Shown here: positions 25,060 through 37,682 of the stretch, in pieces
Numbering within the stretch: the stretch's first letter is position 1
Layout of the letters: each line of letters starts with the position of its first letter
Assembly: GCA_902806565.1 (NCBI GenBank)
Contig: CADCXA010000030.1
Coordinates: 744,001-808,000, forward strand
Reading direction: 5' to 3'
Source of the DNA: Hypoxylon rubiginosum
Taxonomy: Eukaryota; Ascomycota; Sordariomycetes; Xylariales; Hypoxylaceae
DNA length: 64,000 bases
The notes under the pieces: model-generated
Seen by the model: only the letters and a program-made list of their open reading frames with translations
What the model was told of the DNA's origin: nothing
The model's database searches: none
Position numbers and translations under genes: made by a program

Positions 25060-25878
25060 ATGTCTGCCAGTCAATCAACAGACCAGCCAGTAGTCATCTC
25101 TATGGAGGTTGACAACGAAGATTCTTACGAAAGCGAATACCGAGTTAAAATTGGAAACCAAGTCAGATATCTCGTGATCCATCCAGGAACTCTTGACAGA
25201 GACACGCTTTCATTTCCACTTGGCTTCTTACCACCTCTTCCTTATAACGAGCAATGGACCGTCGCCCATATCTCGCGAAACAAAACCAGCGGACTCCTGG
25301 AAACGTCGACATCAAATCGAACACTAGCTGGTGTAAAATTCCAATGGCATCCCGACCTGGTTGACGTCTTAGAGTTAGAGAGAACCAAGCAGCTCACCGC
25401 GGCAGCCTTCGAAGCCTTGTCTCACTCGACTCTCCCTTCTATCCCCGCAAGCCCAGCCACCGTGATTGCGAAAATAGCCCGCTTCGAGTGGGAGATCCCT
25501 CGCGTTGAGCGAGAGACTAGAGCGTACCAGCTGCTCGAGGGCTCTGGGCTAGCGCCACGCTTTCTCGGTCACGTCCACGAAAACGGACGCATCATGGGTC
25601 TCCTACTGGAGAAAGTAGAGGGACGGCCTGCCTGCGCTGAGGACCTCGGGGACTGCGAGGTGGCCGTCGAGCGCCTCCACGGATTGGGATTGCTGCATGG
25701 AGATGTCAATCGATACAACTTTCTGATCACCGCAGAGGGAGTGAAGCTAATCGACTTCGAGCGCGTTCAGGAGAATGCTAGCCCGGGGTCAATGAGCAAA
25801 GAAGTGGAAAGTTTGCGAGCTGAGTTGGTCGACGAATCGGGACGTGGTGGAGGTTTTATGTTCCATGATGATGACTGA
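25060..25878 (+). CDS. Protein-kinase-like fold protein (fungal family)
   Basis: A single exon of 272 aa. The N-terminal third is a fungal extension. The C-terminal part has a reduced kinase fold: a possible ATP-lysine strand (VIAKIARFEW), an E in RETRAYQLLEG, a hinge region (IMGLLLEKVEG), then the catalytic loop LLHGDVNRYNFLI and the metal-loop equivalent KLIDFER. The loop has HGD in place of HRD and keeps the catalytic Asp and following Asn; the usual DFG is DFE. Relatives in fungi are often mis-labelled as alpha-galactosidase A; nothing here supports a glycosidase. It may be a small-molecule or protein kinase, or a pseudokinase. There are no membrane segments or signal peptide. Confidence 0.7.
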   Translation: MSASQSTDQPVVISMEVDNEDSYESEYRVKIGNQVRYLVIHPGTLDRDTLSFPLGFLPPLPYNEQWTVAHISRNKTSGLLETSTSNRTLAGVKFQWHPDLVDVLELERTKQLTAAAFEALSHSTLPSIPASPATVIAKIARFEWEIPRVERETRAYQLLEGSGLAPRFLGHVHENGRIMGLLLEKVEGRPACAEDLGDCEVAVERLHGLGLLHGDVNRYNFLITAEGVKLIDFERVQENASPGSMSKEVESLRAELVDESGRGGGFMFHDDD

Positions 25879-27937
25879 AATTGAAGCTTGGGAGAGATCT
25901 GGATGATGCTTTATAATAATTTTACAAGTAGTGTTCCTATGTTTAATCGAATAAGAATTGCTCGAGTTAAGAGAAGTCGTGTTTGTGTCTCAACGATTAG
26001 ATCTCACAATGAATAATATGTTACATCAGATTAGACTCCGTGAATTTAAATAAAAATAGGCAGGTAATTCTAATGTCTTAATTTCATTTCTAGACGAAAG
26101 ACGATATTCTTTCTATACTATCGCATCCTGTGATCCTATGGCTTTCTATGGTACATTTATATAATTTGGTGAGAATGAGAGCCTTAAAAATTCTAGGCAT
26201 GAAGGTTGGCTTACGGTATACCTACCTAGAGGTAGACATGTGGACTGAAGTCTTGTATTATATATAGCTCATGGATCCAACAGAAACTAATACTCCCCAG
26301 TAGATTGGATTTCCAGAACCCTCGAATTGCCTTCTATAATGTATATAACTACCTAGATAATAGGGCTTACTTTCCCGGTAGCGAGTAACATGTTGACAAT
26401 AGTTTGGTTCCGCCTTCGCACTCAGACGTATCCACTCTGCAGTCTCAAGGAATAATATTAGTCCAAGGTTAACGAATCGGCTGTCTGGGTTGGCACAGTT
26501 GATAGAATAAGAATAGTGATTGGGGGCTATTAAATAAGGGCTGAGTATTCACACCAAGAACTGTACGTGACATATCTCTTGTCACTAAATAGGGTAATCT
26601 CAAATTACTGGTAGCCTTATGTCGGCTATGATGTCTCTTTCACAATCGCAAATACGGAGACCGTCGCATTCAAATCACAGAATCTTACCCGACTTGACCG
26701 AAATCTCAGGGGTCTGGCCTTCTGGTCTTCAGCTCCTTAGACAAGAGGGCTAGCGGTGTTGGTCTGGATAGAAGGTTAGGTTTAGAGAGAAAATTAGCTA
26801 TCATAGTTCGAAAACCCCCTATTCCGCAAGGAAAAGAAAAGGAGAAAAAGGAGCTTCGTGGGCGCTCTGCTGGGGATTTTTATTAGACCTGCTTATGTAA
26901 TGTGAAACATTACGTAAGGGCCGTGACAATCTCTTCGCACAATACTGTCCCTTTTTTTTTTTTTTCGCTTTCTTTTCGCTTTCTTGGTTTGCGTCGTGAT
27001 ACGAACGAAGTGTAAGCCTAGCAAGTCACAGAAGTAGAGTACCTAGGTAGTTTTCGCGATCTTGGAGGATTCGAGAGGTTTTTGGAAAGACGACAATCCT
27101 CTATCTCATTTATTCAAGAATTCTAGGCTATCTCTACGTCTCCCTGAACACATCCATAAAGATGACCGTATCTGGAAACTTATACGAGAGAAACTGGAGG
27201 AAAGCCCAGTTTATATGGAAATCCTTATATGGAAATCCTAAGAGGCATTGGAGCTGCTTAAGACAGCCTCTGCAAGTTGAGCCTTTATAAGTTCAAATCA
27301 AGTGAAATGGTACCTATCTTTCGATCCTGCTTCGTCCGAATGGTCCGTTGCATCGGACCAGATTCCATGAACTTTAATGCATCGATGACGATGCCTCAAC
27401 CTTATTGTCAGTGGGATCAGATGAAAGGAGGTACACTCATAACATCGCAGCCCATGACTCACTACATATGTAGCTCTTGGTGATATGCTTGTACGTGTCC
27501 GCGATATTACTTCGGATGCGATCCCAACTTGTATCCCTTTACTGGATTTCTAACCGACGTCTCGGGTGCCGCATGCCGCATACTCGCTAAAGGGGTTATC
27601 GTGGCATTAGACTCTAAGTATTGTTATTCAAAACTATCGGCTATCGAATAGACCTCAAAGCTGCAGCTTGCGTTGAGCCTAAATTTCGTGTCCTGCTCCT
27701 CGTATCGAAGATGAGGCGCCTTACCTTGCATATCTCTCCCATCCAAATGTCGGGAACGTTCGAAAGATTGCCATTTTGTTTCCCTGCACATGTATTTCCA
27801 CCGAAGCTCTAGGGGATTCGGCATTCTATCGCTCATCGCTGTCAATAGGCAGGCTGCTCCCTAGGTAGACTTGAGATCGTAGCGGGAACCCCGTCTAGGC
27901 GATACCAACGACTCTATATCTAGACAGGGCCAACAAG
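25879..27937. other. Intergenic region, about 2.1 kb
   Basis: No supported gene. It holds a 14-T run (26952-26965), TACCTAGGTA at 27040 and a tandem duplication of ATATGGAAATCCT at about 27213-27239. Short frames at 27277-27483 and 27621-27845 have no recognisable features. Confidence 0.55.
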
Positions 27938-30014
27938 ATGTCCTTCTCACTGGAAGACACGGTTCCCAACTCGATAGATATCACATCTTCGAGGGAGGAC
28001 AAGATATGGTACGACGTCGACCCCATCTCGTCCTCCAAGACATCGTCGACATGCAACCTGCGGGAAGGCGGAGACGATGAGTACCCGACGGGCCTCAAGC
28101 TGTGGCTCGTCATCCTGTCGCTCTGCCTCGCCGTGTTCCTCGTCGCCCTCGACCAGACCATCATCGCGCCGGCGCTGGGCGCCATCACGGGCGAGTACGG
28201 CAGCGTCGGGGACATCGGCTGGTACGGGAGCGCGTACCTGCTGACGTCGACGGCCCTGCAGCCGCTGTACGGCAAGGTCTACCGCGTCTTCGACGTCAAG
28301 GCCGCCTTCCTCGGCGCCGTCGCGCTCTTCGAGCTCGGCAGCCTCGTCTCCGCCGTCGCGCCCTCGTCCCCCGCCTTCGTCGTCGGCCGCGCCGTCGCCG
28401 GCATGGGCAGCGCCGGCCTCTTCTCCGGCTCCATCGTCATCCTCGCCTACTCCCTGCCCCTGCGCCGCCGCCCCTTCATGTTCGGCATGTTCGGCTGCAT
28501 GTGGGGCGTCGCGTCCGTCGCCGGCCCCCTGCTCGGCGGCGTCTTCACCGACCATCTCACGTGGCGCTGGTGCTTCTACATCAACCTGCCCATCGGCGCC
28601 GTGGCCATGACGGTCATCTTCTTTACCCTCAACATCGCGCGGGTCAACAACCCGGACCACCTGTCCGTCCTCTCCCGGATCGGGGAGCTCGACCTGGTGG
28701 GGGCTGTTATATTGATGCCGGCGATCATCATGTTGCTCTTGGCGCTTCAGTGGGGTGGTACTCAATACGCAGTAGGTCTATAACGCCGAAGTCCTTGCAC
28801 TATGGCTTCCCATAGAGACGCATCGCTGACTATAAACTCTGCAGTGGAATGACCGACGCATCTTTGCCCTATTTAGCGGCGCCGCCGGCCTCACGTTATT
28901 CTTTGTGGTTCTCGAGCTCTATCAACAGGATAAGGGGATGCTGCCTCCGAGGTTCTTCAAAAATCGCGATGTGCTATGCGCCATGTTGGTAAGTAAAATT
29001 CGAAGCCAACCGCACACGCACGTCTCCCGAAATGATTCCCAAGAAACCCCTCCTAATGTCATGGTAGCTTAGAGTTGAAACAGAGATGGGACTTCCCAAA
29101 TAGCAATTACTGACCTCAGACGCCACAGTTCTCCCTATTCTTCGGCGCCTCTTTCTTCCCCATGATCTACTACCTGTGTGAGTATTTCCCTTATCCCCTG
29201 CCCCATCACATCACCTCCCAAGCACAAGTCTAATATAACCACAGCCCTCTACTTCCAAGCCATCCAGGGTGACACCGCCGTGGAAGCCGGCATGAAGCTA
29301 CTCCCGCTCCTCATCTCCGTAGTCGTCAGCTCCGTCGTGTCGGGCGGCCTCATCACGGCCACGGGGTACTACAACCCGTTCATCCTAATCGAGATCGCCA
29401 TGGTGGCCGTGGGCGCGGGCCTCCTCACGACCCTGGACCTGCGCACGCCGTTCGCGCGCTGGTTCGGGTTCCAGGTGCTCGACGGCCTGGGCGTCGGCGT
29501 CGGCTTCCAGGCCGGCGTCGTCGTCGTCCAGAACGTCGTCGCGCGCGAGCTCGTGCCCCAGGCCACCTCGTGCGTCCAGTTCTTCCAGTCCCTCGGCGGC
29601 GCCGTCTTCATCGCCGTCTCCCAGAGCGTCTTCCAGAACGGCTTGATGCGCGGCCTGGCTCGCGGCGCCCCCGGGCTCGACCCCGACGTCCTCACCCACA
29701 GCGGCGCCGGCCAGATCCGCGAGGTCCTGGCCGCCGTGCACCAGGAGGCCGCGCTCGACGCTGTGCTTGAGGCGTACATGCTCGGCCTGCGGCAGGCGTA
29801 CTACTTCTCTGCCGGCGCGGCCGCCCTTGCGTTCCTGGCCGCCCTCGGGTTGCAGTGGAAAAAGATCGACAAGAGGGACGGCGGCGGCGGCGGCGAGATG
29901 TCCGCCCGCAGGGACGTGTACGATATGATGAGGGCCTGCACGCCGGCGCCCGAGTTCGACACCCTGTTCGAAGGAGCCGGCGAGCTGCACGCGGCGAAGC
30001 TGGGGAGGGCCTAA
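27938..30014 (+). CDS. MFS drug/toxin efflux transporter (14-TM DHA2-type)
   Basis: Four exons: 27938-28771, 28845-28988, 29129-29177 and 29245-30014, with introns of 73, 140 and 67 nt, all in phase, giving about 598 aa. Motifs of the fungal 14-helix H+ antiporter group are clear: LDQTIIAPALG in TM1, DIGWYGSAYLLT, GRAVAGMGSAGLFSGS, the antiporter motif C region (SVAGPLLGGVFTDH, then WRWCFYINLPIGA), and RFFKNRDV near the middle. The family exports mycotoxins and fungicides at the plasma membrane using proton exchange. The gene is about 8 kb from the PKS remnant with an Argonaute gene between, so membership in the same cluster is not shown. Coding GC at third positions is very high. Confidence 0.9.
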
Positions 30015-31074
30015 TGAGAGTATATCTGGTGATGTTTGGATATCTGTCAAGTATTTCGTCGGAATTTATGGGAGCCATATAAATGCTCGAGGATGATGTA
30101 AGATTTAGGAATATCGCAACCTAGATCTGATATATCTGCCTTTAGAAGTTGAATGGGATGATCACACATGCACAGGAGGAAACGACACAGGTACACCTTC
30201 ATATGAAGAGCAGAAAGTCGCCCAAGGGACCTCGTCATCTTCAAGGTCAGATGACACTGGGGACACATCACCATGGTCAAAGTCGTACACACAAGGAAGG
30301 ATGAATTATTCTATAACGAGAAATCGACTTCGACTCTAGGTTCGGTGGACTTTCTTTTTCCACGGACTATCGAGTATTACCTAAAGTCGTAAGTTAGTTT
30401 AAAGTCCATTAAAAATATTAAATATTAAATAACGACGGCATCGTTCAGGTAAATGGACAAATGAGTACAGGTCTGTAAATTCATCTTCATTCCTACAGGC
30501 TGCAGAGGAGGGCAAGAAATATTTCATCATTAAATGCCGTAATAAGGAGAAAATAAAAATCTGTTCTTTTCCTTACCTGGGGATAGGATACGACGTAGCT
30601 AGGAATCCAAGTACCTATTCAAAAGTATCACTTGACAAGATGTTTAACAAGATATCTGACAATGTCTCCCCTATCATTGTCGATCGGATTAGCATAGAGC
30701 CAAACAAGAAACAAAATTCATTCAACGCCTCACATATGGGTAGAGTAGAAGAATATATGTAACAGGAAGGATAATTTCATTAGAAAGGATGATTTCATAC
30801 ATAAAATGAGCCGTCACCGCCGGTGCTTGCGCTGAACGGCGTTTTCTCTGTCTACGTCAAAACGACGACGAGATCCAAACCAAGACCCCAGACTAGAAAC
30901 AAGGAGTTTCGCAAATGGGGAATGTGACTTTTACCCATAGACCCTCACCAAACTGGTCGCCTACCTTAGACATCCATATATCCAGACCAATCGACCGTAT
31001 TCAAGAAAAGAAACAGTACGAAATCGTCCGACTTCATCAAGAGAGTCAGAAGCAGCACAAGCAAGAAGTAGCCA
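30015..31074. other. Intergenic region between convergent genes
   Basis: 3' flanks of the plus-strand MFS gene and the minus-strand Argonaute gene. AT-rich around 30390-30440. A short duplicated GGATGATTTCAT-like unit lies near 30770-30795. No gene seen. Confidence 0.55.
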
Positions 31075-34000
31075 TTATATATAGTACATGGTATCCTTGA
31101 GATTGTCATGAACCTCTCTGGAAGGTACGGATCTCGATGGGGCTTGGCTGCTGACGGTGGACTGGGTATCCGATTGGTCGAAGTAATCGGCGACGTACAC
31201 CCGCTGTCGGGTACAGACAATGTCGGCGTAGTATGCCGGGGGGCAGATGCTGACGGCCTTCGTGGCTCGGCCGAAGAGGTACGACATCTCGTGGGTCATG
31301 GCTTCGAGACCGTTGGCCGCTTCTGACCCGAGGGCCGGGCGGAAGATTTCGTCCAGTAGCACGGTGTAGTGCGCAGAACGAGCCGTGCCTACGTGATGTC
31401 TAGAGTTAGCATGCAACGTGGATACTTGGCGAAGATCCGGGGGGGATACCTTGAAGAGCCTGGTGGGCCGTGAGGAAAAAATCCCAAACGTTGGCCTGTG
31501 TGACACCGCGATCGACCACTGTGCCGGGTTTCACATTCCGTGACCTAGTCATGTGTTGAGGATCTGTTGGATAGAAGCGCGTTTGGTGGCGCTTCACGGA
31601 CACGACAATGGCAATCTTGGCGGCCTGGTTTTTGGGATACAAGGCTGCGCAAGCGCTCCTCATGAACGGAAGCTCTTTCTCCAGGACCGTTTCGAATTGA
31701 CTTTCAGAGACCCCATCTCGGAAGATGATGATGTTCTGGGGTAATTGGTTTTTGTTATTGCGCTGCCACAGTCTGATCCGTCCCTTGAATCTTTCCTCGA
31801 GGGTCGCGTCCAGCATCTCCTGTTTCCCAGCTTGCGCCCACGCTGTGGCCGGGAATTGGCCAAGGTCCCGGTCAATGCTTGAGACCATTCCCACCAGGCT
31901 TGGAAGACCTTCTGCGCTTCCTCGTAAGTTCGTAGGGTGTATTACATCATAGCCAACGAGCATAGTTTTGCCTTCTTTAATGATGTTCATGTCGTTGGTA
32001 AGCTTATGGTTGGCACCACCCATCTTCAAGTTGACTTTGAGGGCCACGTTGGCAAAGTATTGGGGATTACTTTTGATAAAGCTCGCTCGTATCATACAGA
32101 CGGTGTGAATCCCATACTCGACGTCGCCGAGGAATTTAACGGCGTTGTAGATCTCAGTGTCTGTCTTCTTTCCGGGAAGAACGACGAATACAAACTGCAG
32201 TTTGTTGTTTTCCTTCTGCAGCGCCGCAAACTTATTCCTCAAGGCATCCAAAACCGCATGTCTCGGGACAGGAAGTTGGACCAGGGACGAACATGGTCTG
32301 TCTGCCATAGCAATGCCCATGTTGTTGCGCATAAACTGCACAAAGCTTTGCATCGAAGCAGTCACGCCAGCGTGGTCAGGTGGGCGCGCATCCGTGTAGT
32401 CGATATGGAGCCAAGTCCATTTCTCGATCATCCGGCCGCGCTTGATGACCTTAACATCTCGCATGTTCCACGACCCTTCGTTAGTCCTCATGTTATAGGG
32501 CTTGTTTTGCGTATTCAAGTACGAGATGCTAGGCGTTGGTAGCTCACGGCCTCTCACAGTCAGGAGGTCCTTCCCAGCAGTGACATTAAATTCGTTCTGT
32601 ACACAATTTCCAGTTAGGTTCAGGCTACACTTGTAAATGCGAATAAAGAACACTACTCACCAACTTCGGATTGCCATCCAGACCCAAGGTCTTGCGACCC
32701 ACGGTTACCAAAGACGTGGCATTGGCAAATGGTGATCGACAGGCAAACGTTATCATCGTTGCCGTCTCGTCGGGTGTCGTTTTTCTCCGTAGAGGCTGAC
32801 CTGGAATTACTTCCAGCAATTCCGCGGGTACGTACGAGGGGTTTTGGCTCGACCCGACATTGATGACCGGGAGGTTAGGGTCCACTCGATAGCCGTATTC
32901 TGCACCGCCATTAGCATCGATACAAAATTATAGACTGATCAGTATATATACTTTTCAGATAATACTCAGCTACGGTGCAGTATGCGTTCGCCTGCAATCC
33001 AGATGGGACATTGCGCTCCAAGAAAAAGGAGACTTCAGACGCTCGGGCGCCGGCGCGCCCTACTTTCGGCTTGTTTCCTCCTTTGCCGCTTTTGCCGTCT
33101 CCAGGTACGGCAAGGCCCCAGATGATCGCTTTGATCTTTCGTTCGCCTTGAGATTTTCCACCACCTTTGCCTTTCGCGCCCGGCACTGCCTTCTCGGCTG
33201 GTATTGTGCGATGGCAGCGAAGCCTTGCCAAGGTTTTCGAGAGCGCGTGGGGATTAGTGTTAGAACCAAAATTATTCAATAGGCTAGGTATGCTGCCGGC
33301 TGGCCGAAACACTCCGTGTGCCACGTTGGCATTTAACAGAAGACGACCGGTGGCTGGCCTGGCACTCTGGAAGTACCCTCGTATAACGGAATTGAACTCT
33401 GGAGAGCCCAATGACTGCCTCTCGGAGGCAAGGTCCAGGGGGAAATATCGGCTTGAGCCCAGAGTCCCAACTTGATGGTTTGCTCGTGCCCAGTGTCCAG
33501 TGATGATGGTGATCGCCTCCACCGCATCTGCAAATTTAGGGAACTTTGTACCTCCAGTTGGATCATTCATCGATTGAATGTATGCCCTCAATGCATCCAT
33601 ATCGATGTCGGGTGAAGGGTTGAAATTGACCTCGTAAGTATCGTCCTTGCCCTCGTCGCCATAGGAGACTTTGACGATCCGATCCTCTGGCAATGTGAGG
33701 CGAGCAAGGCAGATGACCTGGCTCTTGAATTCCGACGCATACGGAATCCCTTTGGCCACCTGGTCAAGGGCCGATTTTATCACTGTTTGCCGCTTCATGC
33801 CCTTTGCTTCGGGCTCCGCGACGCCATCCTTAGGGGGTACCCTAGATTTCCTTGTTACTTCCAGCGTGTATTTATAAAGGGATGGAGTCTTGATATTCAA
33901 GGCAAAATAGTTTGCCCATAGGGTCACCTCGGTACCTTTGGTACCGAAGGCCGGTCGGCAAGGCATCCAGTCTCCAGAAGGCTGTTTGGAGCCCTTGCTG

Positions 34001-34481
34001 GATGAGATTTGAAGGGCTGACATCTTGGTGACCATACCCAAGTCGTTGAGGATTTTGTCCTCAAGTTGGGTGATCTTGGCGTCCGGTCGAGGTACAGCAT
34101 TGGGGCTACAACTATATTAGCGTTGAAGAATGAAGGAAATGGAATCCGGACTTACCTGAATATCTCACCCTCGCCCTCAAACTTGTTCTGTCCACCACCG
34201 TAACCACCTCGACCGCCGCCACCACCTCGTCCACCACGGAAATCACCGCCTCTGCCCCGTCCTCCGCGAAAGTCGCCTCCTCCGCGGTAGTCACCACCGC
34301 CGCGGCCGCCACCACGGTAGTCGCCACCGCCGCGACCACCACCACGGTAGTCTCCTCCCTGGCCTACTCCCGAGAAGGTAGCACTACCGCCACCACGTCC
34401 GCCGCGTCCTCCACCTCGTCCTCCACCGCGGTCGCCGCGATCACCACGGCCTCGATAATTACCTCTACCACGATCGGCCAT
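31075..34481 (-). CDS. Argonaute (QDE-2-like RNA-silencing slicer)
   Basis: Five exons: 34481-34156, 34105-32952, 32899-32661, 32596-31450 and 31388-31075, with introns of 50, 52, 64 and 61 nt, all phase-consistent, giving about 1,059 aa. The ATG at 34481 begins MADRGRGNYRGRGDRG; the frame upstream has only a TTG. Residues ~1-100 are RGG/YRGGGRGGGD repeats. The N-terminal and linker domains follow, then PAZ, MID (with GVTQ-type loop sequences further on) and PIWI. The slicer tetrad appears complete: D in VGYDVIHPT, E in LEERFKGRIRLWQ, D in IIIFRDGVSE, and H in GTARSAHYTVLLDE. It should bind small RNAs and cleave complementary transcripts in quelling/RNAi in the cytoplasm. RGG repeats are common sites of arginine methylation. 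No silencing partner (Dicer, RdRP, QIP) is visible nearby. Confidence 0.93.
34156..34481 (-). repeat. RGG/YRGGG repeat tract in Argonaute exon 1
   Basis: Nearly the whole first exon encodes Gly/Arg repeats of the form DYRGGGRGGG, with at least four close copies between about 34260 and 34370. At DNA level it is an imperfect tandem array of about 30-nt units and may vary in length between strains. Confidence 0.75.
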
Positions 34482-37400
34482 GTTGAGATCCAAATCGTGG
34501 TTAGATAAAAATCAAGTGGGCTGGGAAAGGTAGATGGACAAGCTGAAGATCGAGGGTTGAGTGATGATGGGAATAGACAGTCAAGTGACTATTGAGGCTG
34601 ACGTATATCAACTACAATCACAAGTCTGGACGGAAGAGATGTGTGTATAAAACGTCTCGGGTCATGCGAGCTTCTGCTCACTGAATGATGATGAATCTGA
34701 TAAGGGGATATGTAAGATATTGATATCCGTGGTTTCTAATATGGAGTAGATAAAGTGAACGACGAGGATGATGAAGATGACGAGAAAGATGAAAAAGGAA
34801 GAATAGATGCACTGGCAGGTGATAGGTAATAGGTAACTTGGCTAGGATATATATGATATATATGTTGTTCGTATACCTTGGCAGATGTACCCCCACCCAC
34901 TTGCGATTCGTTTGTTAGAAGGACAAAGGAGTCTGGGTTATCAAGAGGAATTGGTGTTGGGTTTAGTACAGCTAATAGAGAAATGAGAGTTTGAGCTGCA
35001 GCAATCCCAAGCTACTGCATAGAAGCGTTGACTCAGCAGGATCACATACTAGACGTGATGATGATGTGATTGACTTTGGCCGTTGGCGTTGAGGGGTTTG
35101 ACGGGACCAAGCTTTACGAAGCCTTTCCTGCTGGTTGCCAGTACTGGTATTAGATACTGCAACGGCACGGCTTGGTGTCAATTACAGGGACTAGCAGTCA
35201 AACGACGCAGTTGACACTTGTGGTTGTGTTGGTTATGTGTAGACCACAGGTAAAATCTTGTTGAAAACGATGGCAATCGACTCTTTGGAGGTAAAGATAT
35301 TCGGTACTCAGCCCGTTTGATGCTGGGAATAGTAAAGGAAATACCAGAAATGTTGGGATCCCGAGACACAGAGGAAATGTGACTTATCAAGAGGTTCTCT
35401 TTTTTTGGTCCTGAACGAAGTTACATATACAGCCCGATATGCAAAAGCTCAAAAAAAGGATAGGATGCACGCAGGCCTGGCAGGCACGGTAGAACAGAGG
35501 CTTGGGGAACTGCCCGAAGACAGGGGTATGGAAAGGTGAGACCCACCCATCACGACGCCAGCACTCCAATACAACAAGGGTCCATCCGAGCTGCTGCTGA
35601 GGTGTAGAAAAGAGTACCTGGAAGTTACTTACCTAACTTACTTACATGTACATCTTGCCTTACTCGTTTGCATGTAAATCGGTATATCGCCACCTCCCAG
35701 ACACCTAGGTGCCGAAACAGCCATTACAACTCCCCTCAAATCCGGGCAGTCAGTTTATACCTTATGTAGGCAATAAAAAACAAAAATGCACGGTGTATTT
35801 TCTTTCTTTATTTTACAGCCCTCGTTAAGAATGGAAGCGGTGTGCAAGCTTCGCTGTGATTTATCAAAGATTTCGGTACCAGCTGCACCAGTCGGTACCT
35901 ATTCCCCTCGTGCGGAAGCTTAACCGTTTACAGCCCCCAGATTTGGGTGTTTTAGACCCGCGCACACGGCTCCGGGTCCTGATCAACCCTGCCAACCTGC
36001 CCTAAGGTCCCTAGCTGTCCTGCGTGGCTTTTCCTCTGCCTTAGCGGCTATCTGCACATCTGCACCATAGGTACATATGTGCTATAGCATGACACCTGCA
36101 TAAAAAACGACGCACAATAAACAGGGAGCATTGATTACATCATCGTAGCTGGTAGATACATATTTCATTGATTTAGGGATCTAAGTCGGTACACTAAACT
36201 GCCCAAGTAAGACTATTGTAGATGAGACTCATTGCTTCCATTTCAAACCTGATATCAGTTTGCATCATCCGTATAGTATGATAGAAGTGTATTGGACAAT
36301 ATTCGGGTGGTTGGGGGGGAATACATATATGTAACTCGAAACACAAGCTTGCTAGTTGCTTCCATGCATCCCCCATTCACACCGCCCGACTATCGTTGGT
36401 TTTTCTTTGTACAGACAGGGATGTTGGTCAAGATAGCATCGGGAGAACCAGGTAATATCATATTTCCTCGTTAACAGGCGGTACAAACAGGCAGGCAGTG
36501 GGGAAATAACACCGCAAAGCTGACAGTTCAGTTATCATACCTATCTACATCATAACCTTCCTAGCCAATGTACCAATTGTACATTTCAAGTATTATATAT
36601 CAATTATCTCTCTCATCCAAAAAATGACATGTCTGATATTCATATGTCTCCGTACCATCGAGCCCGTCTCGTTTAATGTAAGCGCCCAGCCAGATACGTC
36701 AACAGGTCGCACAACTTATGAGTCACGACAACTGGTCTTGATTAGGGAGTCATCATAACCCAATAATGTCGAAAAGTCCTACGTCTAATCTATCGACCAT
36801 TATGGGTCCCCATTTTATCGTCCAATCTATATAGGTACTCTCTTTTGTTAGAAAAACAGGACTGAGAAATAGAAGGCGATCTCCTTATCTAGCGACTTAC
36901 ACAGCTACACGCGTTGCAGTTGTGTAGCGAAACCCGTGGATCGGTGATCGGTTGATCGTCTGGCTGCGTTGCTTTTAGCAAACAGCAGTCCCCCAGTCCC
37001 CCAGTCCCCTAGCAGCCATCTGCCCAACGCCTTTTGATTGGAGAACCATCCTACTTCAGCCTCATCGGTCCCGTTCGAAGTAGCTGTATGTCGGCTGGAT
37101 CGCTTCTGCGTATGCTGCAACCCGAGGTAGACACGCCACTTTTTCGTAGGTTGCCGAATTCGTGAACGCCCGACACATTAAGGACCCAGGGACCAAGAGG
37201 ATCTCGAGTAGTTTCCTGACACGTAAACACAGGATCCTCAACTTTCTTCGACTCCCTCGACGTCGTTTGAACAACCTCGCTGCCCTCGAGAGGGGTTACT
37301 GGGTTTACTTTACCCCCCCCCCCCTCCCTACATTGGATAAATTACCGAGGCGTAACGCTTTATTTGTGCATGCATAGATAAGTACCTAGGTATGTAGGTA

Positions 37401-37682
37401 CCTTTATGCCGGAATTCCATGAAGGTGACTGAGTCCAAGATGCCATCATACACACCTAGATGCCAAGAAAACCTAGGACTTGATATCTAGTTCACATCGT
37501 TAGATTGCCCTTTTCAATGCGAAATTTGGTAACTATACAGGTTGCATTTATCATAGATACCAGGTTGTTATGAAACTATTCCCGTATGAATTCATGGTGA
37601 ACCCCGCCAGCGCCTAAGCGCCGGGAGGGCTAGTCGATAACAGTGTTGTTCATATAAAATAGCTACCCCTTTTATGATTTAT
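34482..37682. other. Intergenic region, about 3.2 kb
   Basis: Upstream region of Argonaute and downstream flank of the PKS remnant. Open frames are short and without domains. It has a 12-13-base C run at about 37312-37325, tandem AGTCCCCC units near 36988-37010 and TACCTAGGTA at 37383. No gene supported. Confidence 0.5.

Noticed and set aside
27947..28815. Long antisense (272 aa) and shifted (237 aa) frames over the MFS efflux gene
   Set aside because: The composition is almost only Gly, Asp, Glu, Ala or Arg, Pro, Leu; they are shadows of the MFS exon.
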